A program made the translations under genes and the position numbers. From contig NC_081808.1 in the NCBI RefSeq assembly GCF_030704535.1, positions 18,908,501-18,972,500 on the forward strand: 64,000 nt of DNA. Reading direction: 5' to 3'. The notes under the pieces are model-generated. The model was given only the letters and a program-made list of their open reading frames with translations. It did no database searches and was not told the DNA's origin. Origin of the DNA: Vitis vinifera. Lineage: Eukaryota; Streptophyta; Magnoliopsida; Vitales; Vitaceae. This document shows, piece after piece, positions 52,657 through 62,922 of the stretch (position 1 is its first letter; each line of letters begins with the position of its first letter).

Positions 52657-54744
52657 TTTTTTAAAAACCGAATTCAACTTAAAATTTTTAAGTATGGATC
52701 GAATTTTAAAATCATTTTAACATGTATTTTGAATGAATCCCTTAGGATTCAATTTTGAATTTCATAAATATTTATTGCATATTGTGTATAAATGGAAAAT
52801 AGATATGTGAAAATAAAAATCATAAAGGCTTTTAACGGTTTTAGAAAAAAGTAATGTTTGAAAAAAATATATAAATTGTAGGAATAAAGATGACTTTCAA
52901 AATAATTATCGATTTATTGTAAATTGGTTTGAAATTAATTTTTAAAACTAACATTTGACAATGTTGTCTAGACCCCCATTTGGGGAGCCAAGGGATCTTA
53001 GTTTTTTTTATATATAGCATTAGAGGAGCCGGGCAGCACCGGGGATAAGTGGGGGCCCCCTTTCCCTACGCCCGGGAAATCAGCTGCATGGGCATGCCAC
53101 AGGCCATGCTGATGGTCAGAGGCTCCATCCTTGCTGACTAGAGGAGCAATGGAGCCGAGGATGGCTTGCTGAGGAAGACACAAACAGAGGAAAAGAAAAG
53201 GAGATATCTGGGGTTTTTCTTCAGGCGGGGTGATCCAGAGCAGAGGGTTGCGGAGAGCATCCGGGTGAGAGGGTACTCCATAGCTAAATAAGCAAGAAAA
53301 GGATCAAGGAGAAAAAGATAGCACCTGCTGCCACAAGGAGGAGGGTTACAATGAGGTCTTGAGGGTAGTGCTGGTGAGGGAAAGAGAACAGGGAAAGAGA
53401 GTTGGCTGCAGGTGAGCCTAAGGTGAGTTCCTTGTTTACTTTGTTTTTTCTTCTTTATACTCCCCATCTCCTTCCGTTTTGTTTGCTTCGTATTCGTTTG
53501 TTGATTTAGGCATGGATGACGAAGGTTATACCCTGAACTCCATTGATTTCTATATCATGTTCTTACTTCGTTGTTGTTGGTTTTATTTCCATTCTTGTGG
53601 TTTAAGTTTGGGGCTCATATGACTCCGCTTTGCATGCACTGTACTAACCCGGTTTCAGGAATCCCTCCTGTTTTGAGCCTCCTGAAATGAGGCCCTATAC
53701 AATCGTGTGTTACATGTTATCTTACCGATTCTAACCTCAGCATTCACTCTAACTTATGTTCTTGCTTTCATCACTATGTCCTCACTGTGATGGGTGGATT
53801 ATTTGATCTGGGGTTAGAATAAAATGAATCGAGCCGAGTCATACCTGTGGTTTCGGGCTTACCTTGCTGATAGTTTGTGGCTCAAAAGTCCAGAGAAGAG
53901 CTAGATGTAAGCGGAGAGGGACCTTTGGAGCATTAGCTACATTGCCGTAATTGCAAAAGTGGAGAATATTGGCTCATTACAGAAAGCTTGCTGACAATCG
54001 CATTGGGGTTCTAAGGTTTCTTTGTTTTTCATGATTGTCGATGAAAGGGTTGGCCCAGTTCTTAGATCTTTGCTGTCGGAGTGTCTTTCTATTATGGACA
54101 GAATTTGAGACTAGGTTTCACTGTTTTTCCCATTCCACCACCCCGTCCATTAAACCCATTTCTCCAACCCTCTTCCAGCATCTCCCCTTGAGGTCCATTT
54201 TCCATCAAGGTCACTCTCCGTTACCACCGGCCATCCACGCTGCCAATGGCACCCCAACTCCCCCACTCATCCTCATATCCATCCCTCACATTCCTGGATT
54301 CCCATGCAAATGACGTCCCATGCATAAGGCCACCTCCATCACCACCACCTGGCGCCATGTAGCTTTCCTGAAAGTGGTGGCAAGGTCAGGGTAGCCACTT
54401 CAAAGATCCATTCTGCTCAGGTTCATCAGAAGTTCAAAAACATCTCTTTCAATAGGAGGACCTAGGCGTTGCCAAAGGGGAATCACCTAATATGGTGCAG
54501 CCAACCTGCAATGCCATGGGCAAGCACTCGTTTCCTGTGCCCAGATGCTGATCCAAGGGCCATGAACCCTAAGCTTTTTTGCCACGCGGATCATTATCCA
54601 CCTCCGGACCATCCATCAAACTCCTCAACGGCCCAATCTCACCCACAACAGCCACTTCGTCCATCAAACAATCGCTGCCGAAGATGGAGCCTGCCACTCC
54701 TCTCGCCACCTCCCTCTTCATCAAGATTTTCGTTCAGCGGCGGA
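52657..54744. other. flank of solo LTR, with a second LTR-start-like segment
   Basis: 52657-52960 is AT-rich. At about 52970 the sequence gtctagacccccatttggggag resembles the start of the giant LTR (tgtagaccccaaggag). It is followed, as there, by a GA-rich leader-like segment ending GCAG|GTGAGC near 53413. 54100-54740 is C-rich with chance open frames. No gene could be supported. The Athila LTR begins at 54745. Confidence 0.4.
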
Positions 54745-56664
54745 TGATTACTACTCAAAAAGTGCTATTTGATAGCCTATAATTAATCCTTTTAAACACT
54801 TTTGAGTAGTAGTTTAGGCCTTTTAACTCAATTGGCATGTTAAGGATCCTTTAAAGCAATTTTGATCACTTTGTGTAAGTTTTGGTGTTTTTGTTAGTAT
54901 TTTGATCACCAAAGCAAGTCAAGACTGAGGAGAGCTATGAGGAATCTTGGGCAAAGTTGAGAAGTCATTTGCCAAGAGTAAATCCGGATTGCAAGGAGAA
55001 AAAGCAAAGAGAATCTGTCATAAAGCATATTCTTGATGATAGTCGTAGCAGCCACTTTTGGAGCACTTTCTGAAGTCCAAATGATGCATTCTATATATTT
55101 TCAAAGATCAGGAAGTCAACAATCCAATGCTTCAAACGGTGTGCAATTCAGAGTTGAAATGAAGAAGTTGCAGCCATTACAAGCCAATCACTCCGAGCTG
55201 AAGGAAGCATTTTGCAAAGTGTTGCGAAATCACCCTTTTGTTGCGAAGTGATTTCGCAACCTTTTTGAACAGTGTGATGTTTCTCCTTCTGACGATACCC
55301 AATTTATGCCGCAAGAAGGAAGCTGGGAACCTCAAGGTGGAAGCCAACTTCGCAGCCCTATGAAGATAGCTTGGTGTTGCGAAATTATTTCGCAGCTCTC
55401 TTGAGTGTCTGCGAAATCTCGCAGACACCATTTTTCTCATGCGAAATGGTTCCTAAAGCCTCCCGATATTTGCTACCGACATTGGGAGATATTTTCCATT
55501 AGATTTTTGTTGTCTAAATCCCAAAATACTCCTTGTAAACCACCAATTACATGATTCCTTAGTTTTTAAGTTAGTAAAAAGACTAAATATCTATGTAATA
55601 ATTAGTTTTATATTATGTTCATATATATACCTCTCGGGAGCCTGTTCTCAGAGAGGAGTTCCTTCTGTAAAAGTTTGGGTAAGCAAGTAAAGTCTATTTT
55701 CTTTCTACTGCCTTACCTTCTCACTTTGTATTTTCATTTTATTTCTAAGTTATGAATTCTCTGAGGAGTTTTCCCTAGAGAATGAGTAACTAAACCTCTA
55801 ATTCCTTGGAGCTAAGGTTGCCGGGGAAGGTTCCAAGTGCAAGAATGCAAAGCTCTGTGGTTTTAGCTATTAATGAAGAGGAAGTGAAATCCTTTAGTGA
55901 TTTCTATGTTTTTAGTTAACTTAAAACACCTTGGAGTCACCTGGGCCAACACTTGGTAAGGCAAGTGATTTCCAACCATGGAAATGCACTAGTTTACCCC
56001 GTGCGAGCCTCTGGGAGGTGACTTCAAGGTAGGATTTTCTAGAATAGCCAACACTTGGTAAGCTTTTGGACTCCTAGGAGACATCCATTAGTTATCTCTT
56101 GCGAGCTTTTGACGGGTAATCCAAGGTTAAAGATCACCTTGAATGGTTAAGGCTTAGTGAGAGGCTTAAACCATTGCAAAGTGCATCAGTGAGAGAATTA
56201 AAGTGAAATCTAATTGAAGGAGTCTCTGTATAACACCGGTTAGAGAATTGACTATAGGTTGAATCTCTAATACGAGGAAATGAACCAACTGACCGGAGCT
56301 ATGTCTTTTGCATGAGGAACCACCCCAGTGAACCTAAATCTCTAGGGAATGCTTTTCTTCCTAAATTATTCCAAACTTCTATTATGTTAGTTAGTTTAAG
56401 TCTAAACCTTTACCAATCAAAGTTTGTGTTTTACTTCTTAAGCTAACCTTGAAATGAAACAAGACCAATTCACTTGGAATTGGTATCATTGATTGCTTGT
56501 TAATCATTCCTAGTGAACGACCCTAAAGCCACTATACTATAGTAGTTTTTTCTTTGCTACCCTAGTGTATGGTGTTATAGGTAATAAATTTTGTTGATTA
56601 CTCCCTCAATCAAAGAGCACCAGCTGAACACAAATAAGCTGAGACACCAATTGGGCACGAATCA
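54745..56664 (+). repeat. Athila 5' LTR
   Basis: Starts TGATTACTACTCAAAAAGTG and ends GGGCACGAATCA two bases before the primer site, about 1.92 kb. Near 55205-55445 it has a cluster of TGCGAAA/TTTCGCA palindromes. There are TATA-like stretches near 55620. The left border is inferred from the TG start and the change in composition; without the 3' LTR it cannot be confirmed. Confidence 0.65.
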
Positions 56665-56666
56665 AA

Positions 56667-56684
56667 TGGCGCCGCTGCCGGGGA
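56667..56684 (+). promoter_or_regulatory. primer binding site, tRNA-Asp type
   Basis: TGGCGCCGCTGCCGGGGA, one base from the common Athila-type site, two bases after the LTR end. Minus-strand DNA synthesis would start here. Confidence 0.8.
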
Positions 56685-56905
56685 ATGAGTGTCAAGTTTA
56701 TATTGATACCATTTTTGAGCACTTGTGATTTTCATCACAAGTTGGTAAAGTTTCTTTCACTTTACTAATTTTCATTCTTTCTTTATTTATTCATAATCTA
56801 AGTTTATCTTTTTAAATTTAGTCTAGTTTAATTTTATTGTTGTAGCCCTGTTTCTCTTGTTGTCCTCTGTTTTTTATTTAAGTTGTAGATAGATACTAGT
56901 TGTGT

Positions 56906-59653
56906 ATGCCCAAGTGGATACGATACAGTGGAGGAAGGCTTGTTAAGTGTGATACACCTCAGAGAAGAGAATTCGAAGCGATCTTGAATATCATGGAAGC
57001 TACACCTGAAGATCAACATAGTCACCAAGGTTGTCAAGACAATCTCAATGAATTCAGATCAATGAGGGACCGTATGCATCCACCCCGCATGAGTGCACCA
57101 TCATGTATAGTGCCCCCTACAGAGCAGCTAGTGATCAGACCATATCTTGTTCCACTTCTACCAACTTTCCATGGGATGGAAAGTGAGAATCCGTATGCAC
57201 ACATCAAGGAATTTGAAGATGTTTGTAATACATTTCAAGAGGGAGGAGCTTCAATTGATTTGATGAGGCTTAAGTTATTTCCTTTTACTTTAAAGGATAA
57301 GGCCAAAATTTGGCTTAATTCTTTAAGGCCAAGGAGTATCCGCTCTTGGACTGATTTACAAGCTGAATTCCTCAAGAAATTTTTTCCCACTCATAGAACA
57401 AATGGCTTGAAAAGGCAAATTTCAAATTTCTCAGCTAAAGAGAATGAGAAATTCTATGAGTGTTGGGAGAGATACATGGAAGCTATAAATGCTTGCCCTC
57501 ACCATGGCTTTGATACTTGGCTATTGGTGAGCTATTTTTATGATGGTATGTCATCCTCAATGAAGCAACTCCTCGAGACAATGTGTGGAGGAGATTTCAT
57601 GAGCAAAAATCCAGAGGAAGCTATGGATTTCTTGAGCTATGTAGCTGATGTTTCAAGGGGATGGGATGAACCAACTAAAGGAGAAGTGGGAAAGATGAAG
57701 TCTCAGTTGAATGCTTACAATGCAAAGGCTGGGATGTATACTTTAAAAGAAGATGATGACATGAAGGCAAAGTTGGCAGCTATGACAAGAAGATTGGAGG
57801 AGCTTGAGCTGAAAAGAATACATGAAGTGCAAGCTGTTGCTGAAGCACCAGTGCAAGTGAAGCTGTGTCCCAATTGTCAATCATATGAACATTTGGTGGA
57901 GGAATGCCCTGCAATTTCAGCTGAAAGGGAAATGTATAGAGATCAAGCAAATGTTGTTGGACAATTTAGGCCCAATAACAATGCGCCATATGGAAATACC
58001 TACAACTCAAGTTGGAGGAATCATCCAAATTTCTCATGGAAGGCCAGAGCAACTCAATACCAACAGCCGGATCCACCATCTCAACAATCTTCAAGTATTG
58101 AACAAGTAATGGCTAATCTCAGCAAGGTAATGGGAGATTTTATTGAAAAGCAAGAAGCCACTAATGCTCGAGTCGATCAAAGAATTGATAGAGTGGAGAG
58201 TATGTTGAATAAAAGGATGGATGAAATGCAAAATGATATGAACCAAAAGTTTGATAACATCCAATATTCAATTTCAAGGCTTACAAATTTGAATACACTG
58301 CAAGAAAAGGGAAGATTTCCTTCTCAACCTCACCAAAATCCCAAAGGTGTCCATGAAGTGGAAAGCCAAGAGGGAGAATCATCACAGGTGAAAAATGTCA
58401 AGGCCTTGATCACTCTAAGGAGTGGTAAGAAAATTGAGCAGCCAACACCCAAGCCACATGTTGAGAAAGAAGAAGAGATAAAGAAAGGGAAGGAAATAGA
58501 AGATAAAGACAGTGAAATCAGTGAAGAAAAGAAGGACTCTGATTCAACAAGGAAAGTAATTCCAGAGAAGGAGCTTCTGAAGGAAGAAATGCTAAAGAAA
58601 TCAACTTCTCCACCTTTTCCTCAAGCATTACATGGGAAAAAGGGGATTAGAAATGCAGTTGAAATCCTTGAAGTCTTGAGGCAAGTGAAAGTTAATATTC
58701 CACTGCTGGATATGATTAAACAAGTTCCAACATATGCGGAATTCCTAAAGGACTTGTGTACTATCAAAAGAGGGTTAACTGTAAACAAGAAAGCCTTCTT
58801 GACTGAGCAAGTAAGTGCAATCTTACAATGTAAGTCTCCTTTGAAGTACAAAGACCCTGGAAGTCCTACCATTTCAGTCATGATTGGAGGAAAGGTAGTG
58901 GAGAAAGCCTTGCTAGATTTGGGAGCAAGTGTGAATTTGCTTCCTTATTCTGTTTACAAGCAATTGGGCCTTGGAGAGTTGAAGCCAACAGCAATCACTC
59001 TATCTCTGGCAGATAGATCAGTGAAAATTCCAAGAGGGGTAATTGAAGATGTATTGGTTCAAGTGGATAATTTCTACTATCCAGTAGATTTTATTGTTCT
59101 TGATACAGATTCTACCGTAAAGGAAGCTAATTTAATTCCTATCATCCTTGGAAGGCCATTTCTTGCAACTTCAAATGCAATCATCAACTGTAGGAATGGG
59201 CTGATGCAACTCACTTTTGGTAACATGACACTGGATCTCAATATTTTCTATATGTCTAAAAAGCAAATCACTCCAGAAAAAGAAGAAGGTCCAGAAGAGT
59301 TATGTATTATTGATACTTTGGTGGAGGAGCACTGTAATCAAAATATGCAAGACAAGTTGAATAAAAGTCTTGTGAATTTTGAGGAAGGTTTGTCTGAATC
59401 TCCTATTGGGCTTGCTACTCTACAAAGTTGGAGAAAGATAGAAGATATTCTACCTTTGTTCAATAAAGAAGATGAGGCAGTTGTTGAAAAAGAAATTCCA
59501 AAACTCAATCTGAAGCCTTTACCTGTGGAGCTGAAATATACATATCTTGAAGCAAATAATCAATGTCCTGTTGTAATATCTTCATCTCTGACCAATCATC
59601 AAGAGAATTGTTTAATGGAAGTTCTCAAGAAGTGTAAGAAGGCAATAGGATGA
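56906..59653 (+). CDS. Gypsy/Athila gag-protease segment
   Basis: Reading frame from ATG 56906 (MPKWIRYSGG) to TGA 59651-59653. The retrotransposon gag core has NPYAHIKEFEDVC, LKLFPFTLKDKAKIWLNSL and AEFLKKFFPTHRT. A zinc knuckle of the CxxCxxxxHxxxxC form lies at about 321 (CPNCQSYEHLVEEC). A Lys/Glu-rich coil follows at about 500-560. The aspartic protease lies at about 671 with DLGASVNLLPY; the usual second motif residue (S or T after D) is Leu. The frame continues after the TGA without shift, so the end is a nonsense codon. Confidence 0.85.
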   Translation: MPKWIRYSGGRLVKCDTPQRREFEAILNIMEATPEDQHSHQGCQDNLNEFRSMRDRMHPPRMSAPSCIVPPTEQLVIRPYLVPLLPTFHGMESENPYAHIKEFEDVCNTFQEGGASIDLMRLKLFPFTLKDKAKIWLNSLRPRSIRSWTDLQAEFLKKFFPTHRTNGLKRQISNFSAKENEKFYECWERYMEAINACPHHGFDTWLLVSYFYDGMSSSMKQLLETMCGGDFMSKNPEEAMDFLSYVADVSRGWDEPTKGEVGKMKSQLNAYNAKAGMYTLKEDDDMKAKLAAMTRRLEELELKRIHEVQAVAEAPVQVKLCPNCQSYEHLVEECPAISAEREMYRDQANVVGQFRPNNNAPYGNTYNSSWRNHPNFSWKARATQYQQPDPPSQQSSSIEQVMANLSKVMGDFIEKQEATNARVDQRIDRVESMLNKRMDEMQNDMNQKFDNIQYSISRLTNLNTLQEKGRFPSQPHQNPKGVHEVESQEGESSQVKNVKALITLRSGKKIEQPTPKPHVEKEEEIKKGKEIEDKDSEISEEKKDSDSTRKVIPEKELLKEEMLKKSTSPPFPQALHGKKGIRNAVEILEVLRQVKVNIPLLDMIKQVPTYAEFLKDLCTIKRGLTVNKKAFLTEQVSAILQCKSPLKYKDPGSPTISVMIGGKVVEKALLDLGASVNLLPYSVYKQLGLGELKPTAITLSLADRSVKIPRGVIEDVLVQVDNFYYPVDFIVLDTDSTVKEANLIPIILGRPFLATSNAIINCRNGLMQLTFGNMTLDLNIFYMSKKQITPEKEEGPEELCIIDTLVEEHCNQNMQDKLNKSLVNFEEGLSESPIGLATLQSWRKIEDILPLFNKEDEAVVEKEIPKLNLKPLPVELKYTYLEANNQCPVVISSSLTNHQENCLMEVLKKCKKAIG

Positions 59654-59707
59654 CAAATATCTGACTTAAAAGGCATTAGTCCTTTAGTTTGTACTCATCA
59701 TATATAT

Positions 59708-60994
59708 ATGGAGGAGGAAGCAAAGCCAATTCGTCAATTTCAAAGAAGGTTGAATCCTCATCTACAAGAGGTGGTGCGAGCTGAGGTACTGAAACTACTT
59801 CAAGCAGGAATCATTTACCCTATATCTGATAGCCCTTGGGTGAGTCCTACTCAAGTGGTACCTAAGAAGTCAGGGATCACAGTGGTTAAAAATGAAAAAG
59901 GGGAAGAAATTACTACACGCCTCACTTCAAGATGGAGGGTGTGTATTGATTATAGAAAGCTGAATGTTGTCACCAGGAAGGATCATTTTCCATTGCCATT
60001 TATTGATCAAGTGCTGGAGAAAGTCTCTAGACATCCATTCTATTGTTTCTTGGATGGGTATTCAGGGTATTTTCAGATTGAAATTGATTTGGCAGATCAA
60101 GAAAAGACCACTTTTACATGTCCATTTGGAACATATGCTTATAGAAGAATGCCTTTTGGTTTATGCAATGCACCTGCTACATTTCAAAGATGTATGTTGA
60201 GTATTTTCAGTGATATGGTGGAGCGAATTATGGAGGTTTTCATGGATGACATCACCGTATATGGAGGTACATTTGAGGAATGCTTGGTTAATTTGGAAGC
60301 AGTTCTTCATAGATGCATTGAAAAAGACCTGGTGCTCAACTGGGAGAAATGCCATTTTATGGTACGTCAAGGAATTGTCCTTGGCCATATCATCTCTGAA
60401 AAAGGCATTGAAGTTGATAAAGCAAAGGTGGAGCTTATTGTCAAATTACCATCTCCAACAACTGTAAAAGGAGTAAGGCAGTTCATTGGCCATGCAGGGT
60501 TCTATAGGAGGTTTATAAAAGGTTTTTCAAGTCTTTCAAAACCTCTTTGTGAGCTGTTAGCTAAGGATGCTAAGTTTATATGGGATGAAAAGTGTCAGAA
60601 TAGCTTTGATCAACTGAAGAAATTCTTAACAACAACTCCAATAGTGAGAGCCCCTAACTGGCAATTACCTTTTGAACTGATGTGTGATGCCAGTGACTTT
60701 GCTATAGGAGCTGTGCTTGGCCAAAGAGAAGATGGGAAGCCCTATGTGATTTACTATGCAAGTAAAACACTAAATGAAGCTCAAAGGAACTACACAACTA
60801 CAGAGAAAGAATTGTTAGCTGTGGTATTTGCTTTGGACAAATTTCGAGCTTATTTAGTGGGGTCTTTCATTATTGTGTTTACTGACCATTCAACCTTGAA
60901 GTATTTATTGACAAAGCAAGATGCAAAAGCAAGGTTGATTAGATGGATTCTTTTATTACAAGAGTTCGATCTTCAAATCAAAGATAAGAAATGA
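59708..60994 (+). CDS. Gypsy reverse transcriptase-RNase H segment
   Basis: 428 residues, same frame as the gag segment. The 54 bases between 59654 and 59707 are also open and coding-like. RT motifs: [35 protein letters not shown], and FMDD active site at about residue 177. RNase H follows with [26 protein letters not shown] and TDHSTLKYL. It ends at TGA 60992-60994 just before the integrase linker. Confidence 0.85.
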   Translation: MEEEAKPIRQFQRRLNPHLQEVVRAEVLKLLQAGIIYPISDSPWVSPTQVVPKKSGITVVKNEKGEEITTRLTSRWRVCIDYRKLNVVTRKDHFPLPFIDQVLEKVSRHPFYCFLDGYSGYFQIEIDLADQEKTTFTCPFGTYAYRRMPFGLCNAPATFQRCMLSIFSDMVERIMEVFMDDITVYGGTFEECLVNLEAVLHRCIEKDLVLNWEKCHFMVRQGIVLGHIISEKGIEVDKAKVELIVKLPSPTTVKGVRQFIGHAGFYRRFIKGFSSLSKPLCELLAKDAKFIWDEKCQNSFDQLKKFLTTTPIVRAPNWQLPFELMCDASDFAIGAVLGQREDGKPYVIYYASKTLNEAQRNYTTTEKELLAVVFALDKFRAYLVGSFIIVFTDHSTLKYLLTKQDAKARLIRWILLLQEFDLQIKDKK

Positions 60995-62401
60995 GTGAAG
61001 AATGTAGTAGATGACCACTTGTCAAGGTTAGTTATAGCACATAACTCCCATCCCTTGCCTATTAATGATGATTTTCCTGAAGAATCACTCATGTTCCTAG
61101 TGAAAACTCCTTGGTATGCTCATATTGCTAATTATTTAGTAACTGGTGAAATTCCAAGTGAGTGGAATGCACAGGACAGGAAGCACTTCTTTGCCAAAAT
61201 TTATTCTTATTATTGGGAAGAGCCCTTTCTCTTTAAGTATTGTGCAGATCAGATCATAAGGAAGTGTGTCCCTGAAGAGGAGCAGCAAGGAATTCTATCT
61301 CATTGTCATGAGAATGCATGTGGAGGCCACTTTGCCTCTCAGAAAACAGCCATGAAGGTGTTGCAATCAGGGTTTACTTGGCCATCTCTTTTCAAGGATG
61401 CCCACATCATGTGTAGGAATTGTGATAGATGCCAAAGGCTTGGAAAGCTAACAAAAAGAAATCAAATGCCTATGAACCCCATTCTGATAGTTGAGTTATT
61501 TGATGTTTGGGGCATTGACTTCATGGGACCTTTCCCAATGTCTTTTGGTAATTCTTACATCTTGGTGGGGGTGGATTATGTTTCTAAGTGGGTTGAGGCA
61601 ATCCCCTGTAAACAAAATGATCACAGGGTGGTTCTCAAGTTTCTTAAAGAGAACATTTTCTCAAGATTTGGGGTGCCCAAAACCATAATCAGTGATGGAG
61701 GTGCTCATTTTTGCAACAAACCTTTTGAAGCTCTGTTATCCAAGTATGGAGTGAAGCATAAGGTGGCCACACCTTATCATCCTCAGACTTCCGGGCAAGT
61801 TGAGCTAGCTAACAGGGAAATAAAGAACATCTTGATGAAAGTGGTGAATTCCAACAGAAAAGATTGGTCTATTAGGCTTCATGATTCATTGTGGGCATAT
61901 AGAACAGCTTATAAGACTATTCTAGGGATGTCTCCCTATCGTCTTGTCTATGGTAAAGCATGTCATCTCCCTGTGGAAGTTGAATACAAAGCTTGGTGGG
62001 CAATAAAGAAGCTGAACATGGACTTGATCAAGGTAGGAGAAAAGAGATTTCTAGACCTTAATGAGATGGAGGAATTAAGAAATAATGCTTATATCAATTC
62101 CAAAGTTGCAAAACAGAGGATGAAGAAGTGGCATGACCAACTCATCTCTAACAAGGAATTTCAGGAAGGGCAAAGAGTTTTGCTGTATGACACAAGACTC
62201 TATATCTTTCTTGGGAAGCTCAAGTCAAGGTGGATTGGCCCGTTCATTATTCATCGAGTATATTCCAATGGAGTGGTGGAATTATTGAATTCCAATGGCA
62301 AGGACAGCTTTAAGGTCAATGGATATCGTCTTAAGCCATTCATGGAGCCATTCAAACCAGAAAAGGAGGAGATCAACCTCCTTGAGCCTCAAAAAGCCTA
62401 A
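60995..62401 (+). CDS. Gypsy integrase segment
   Basis: 468 codons in the same frame with no ATG at the beginning. It starts at the RNase H-integrase junction (VVDDHLSRL). Zinc-binding HHCC domain (HENACGGH... CRNCDRCQ), catalytic core with [18 protein letters not shown] and [16 protein letters not shown], then a C-terminal domain with [12 protein letters not shown]. It ends at the TAA 62399-62401. No other break was seen. Confidence 0.85.
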   Translation: MKNVVDDHLSRLVIAHNSHPLPINDDFPEESLMFLVKTPWYAHIANYLVTGEIPSEWNAQDRKHFFAKIYSYYWEEPFLFKYCADQIIRKCVPEEEQQGILSHCHENACGGHFASQKTAMKVLQSGFTWPSLFKDAHIMCRNCDRCQRLGKLTKRNQMPMNPILIVELFDVWGIDFMGPFPMSFGNSYILVGVDYVSKWVEAIPCKQNDHRVVLKFLKENIFSRFGVPKTIISDGGAHFCNKPFEALLSKYGVKHKVATPYHPQTSGQVELANREIKNILMKVVNSNRKDWSIRLHDSLWAYRTAYKTILGMSPYRLVYGKACHLPVEVEYKAWWAIKKLNMDLIKVGEKRFLDLNEMEELRNNAYINSKVAKQRMKKWHDQLISNKEFQEGQRVLLYDTRLYIFLGKLKSRWIGPFIIHRVYSNGVVELLNSNGKDSFKVNGYRLKPFMEPFKPEKEEINLLEPQKA

Positions 62402-62922
62402 GTGAAAAAGGGTTTGCTGGACGTGGTTTTACCACAGTCCAAAATTTTTTGTAAATATTGTAAATTTTCAAGTGGTTTCCATACTTTTGATCTTAGTTTT
62501 TGATCTTAAATCATGTTCTTGTATGTGTTTTAATCTTTTTGAATGATTCAAGGTGGAAGAAATTTCAAGGAGATTGAAAGAAAAAAAATTGGGTCGAAAT
62601 CGGAGCCAAAACAGAGCAAAAACAGGGGAAAAACAGAGCTCTGCGAAATTTCGCACAGTGAATGAAACTTCTGCGAAATGAGCATTTTGTTGCCAAACCA
62701 TTCCGCAACGCTGTAGAAGTATCTGCGAGGGTATTTTGCAGCTGCGAAAGCAAATTTGGCACACGAGTGTCACTTCGCAGTACAGTAGCATCCATTTCGC
62801 AGCTGCGAAACGCATTGCGAAATGGAAAATCGTGATTTCGCACCAAAAGTCTAATTCCGCAGGGTATTTCGCAATTGCGAAAGTGGTTTTGGCACACGAG
62901 TGCCACTTCGCAGCACAGTAAC
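62402..62922 (+). other. Athila 3' untranslated stretch rich in TTTCGCA palindromes
   Basis: Non-coding. Perfect palindromes at 62642-62655 (TGCGAAATTTCGCA), 62795-62810 (TTTCGCAGCTGCGAAA) and 62867-62882 (TTTCGCAATTGCGAAA). A ggcacacgagtg...cacttcgcag block occurs twice about 133 bp apart. The same motif family occurs in the 5' LTR. Confidence 0.7.

Larger units (their letters stand above)
54745..62922 (+). mobile_element. Athila-type Gypsy LTR retrotransposon, broken
   Basis: 5' LTR 54745-56664, primer binding site at 56667, gag-pol 56906-62401 in a single frame interrupted by two TGA codons, then a 3' untranslated stretch that stops at 62923, where a different LTR family begins in the opposite orientation. 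No 3' LTR is seen in the window. Gene order protease-RT-RNase H-integrase is that of Gypsy. The primer site and gag motifs fit the Athila group. No envelope-like frame was seen. Confidence 0.82.

Noticed and set aside
52998..53467. Minus-strand frames of 61 and 109 codons
   Set aside because: Antisense of GA-rich repeat sequence resembling the giant-LTR leader; no protein features.
54035..54782. Overlapping proline-rich open frames of 67-92 codons
   Set aside because: C-rich sequence opens several frames at once. There is no domain, no splice context and no preferred frame, and it lies between two LTR elements.
55033..55440. Frames of 72 and 87 codons in the Athila LTR
   Set aside because: Non-coding LTR with palindromic repeats. 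Both strands are open by chance and lack domain content.
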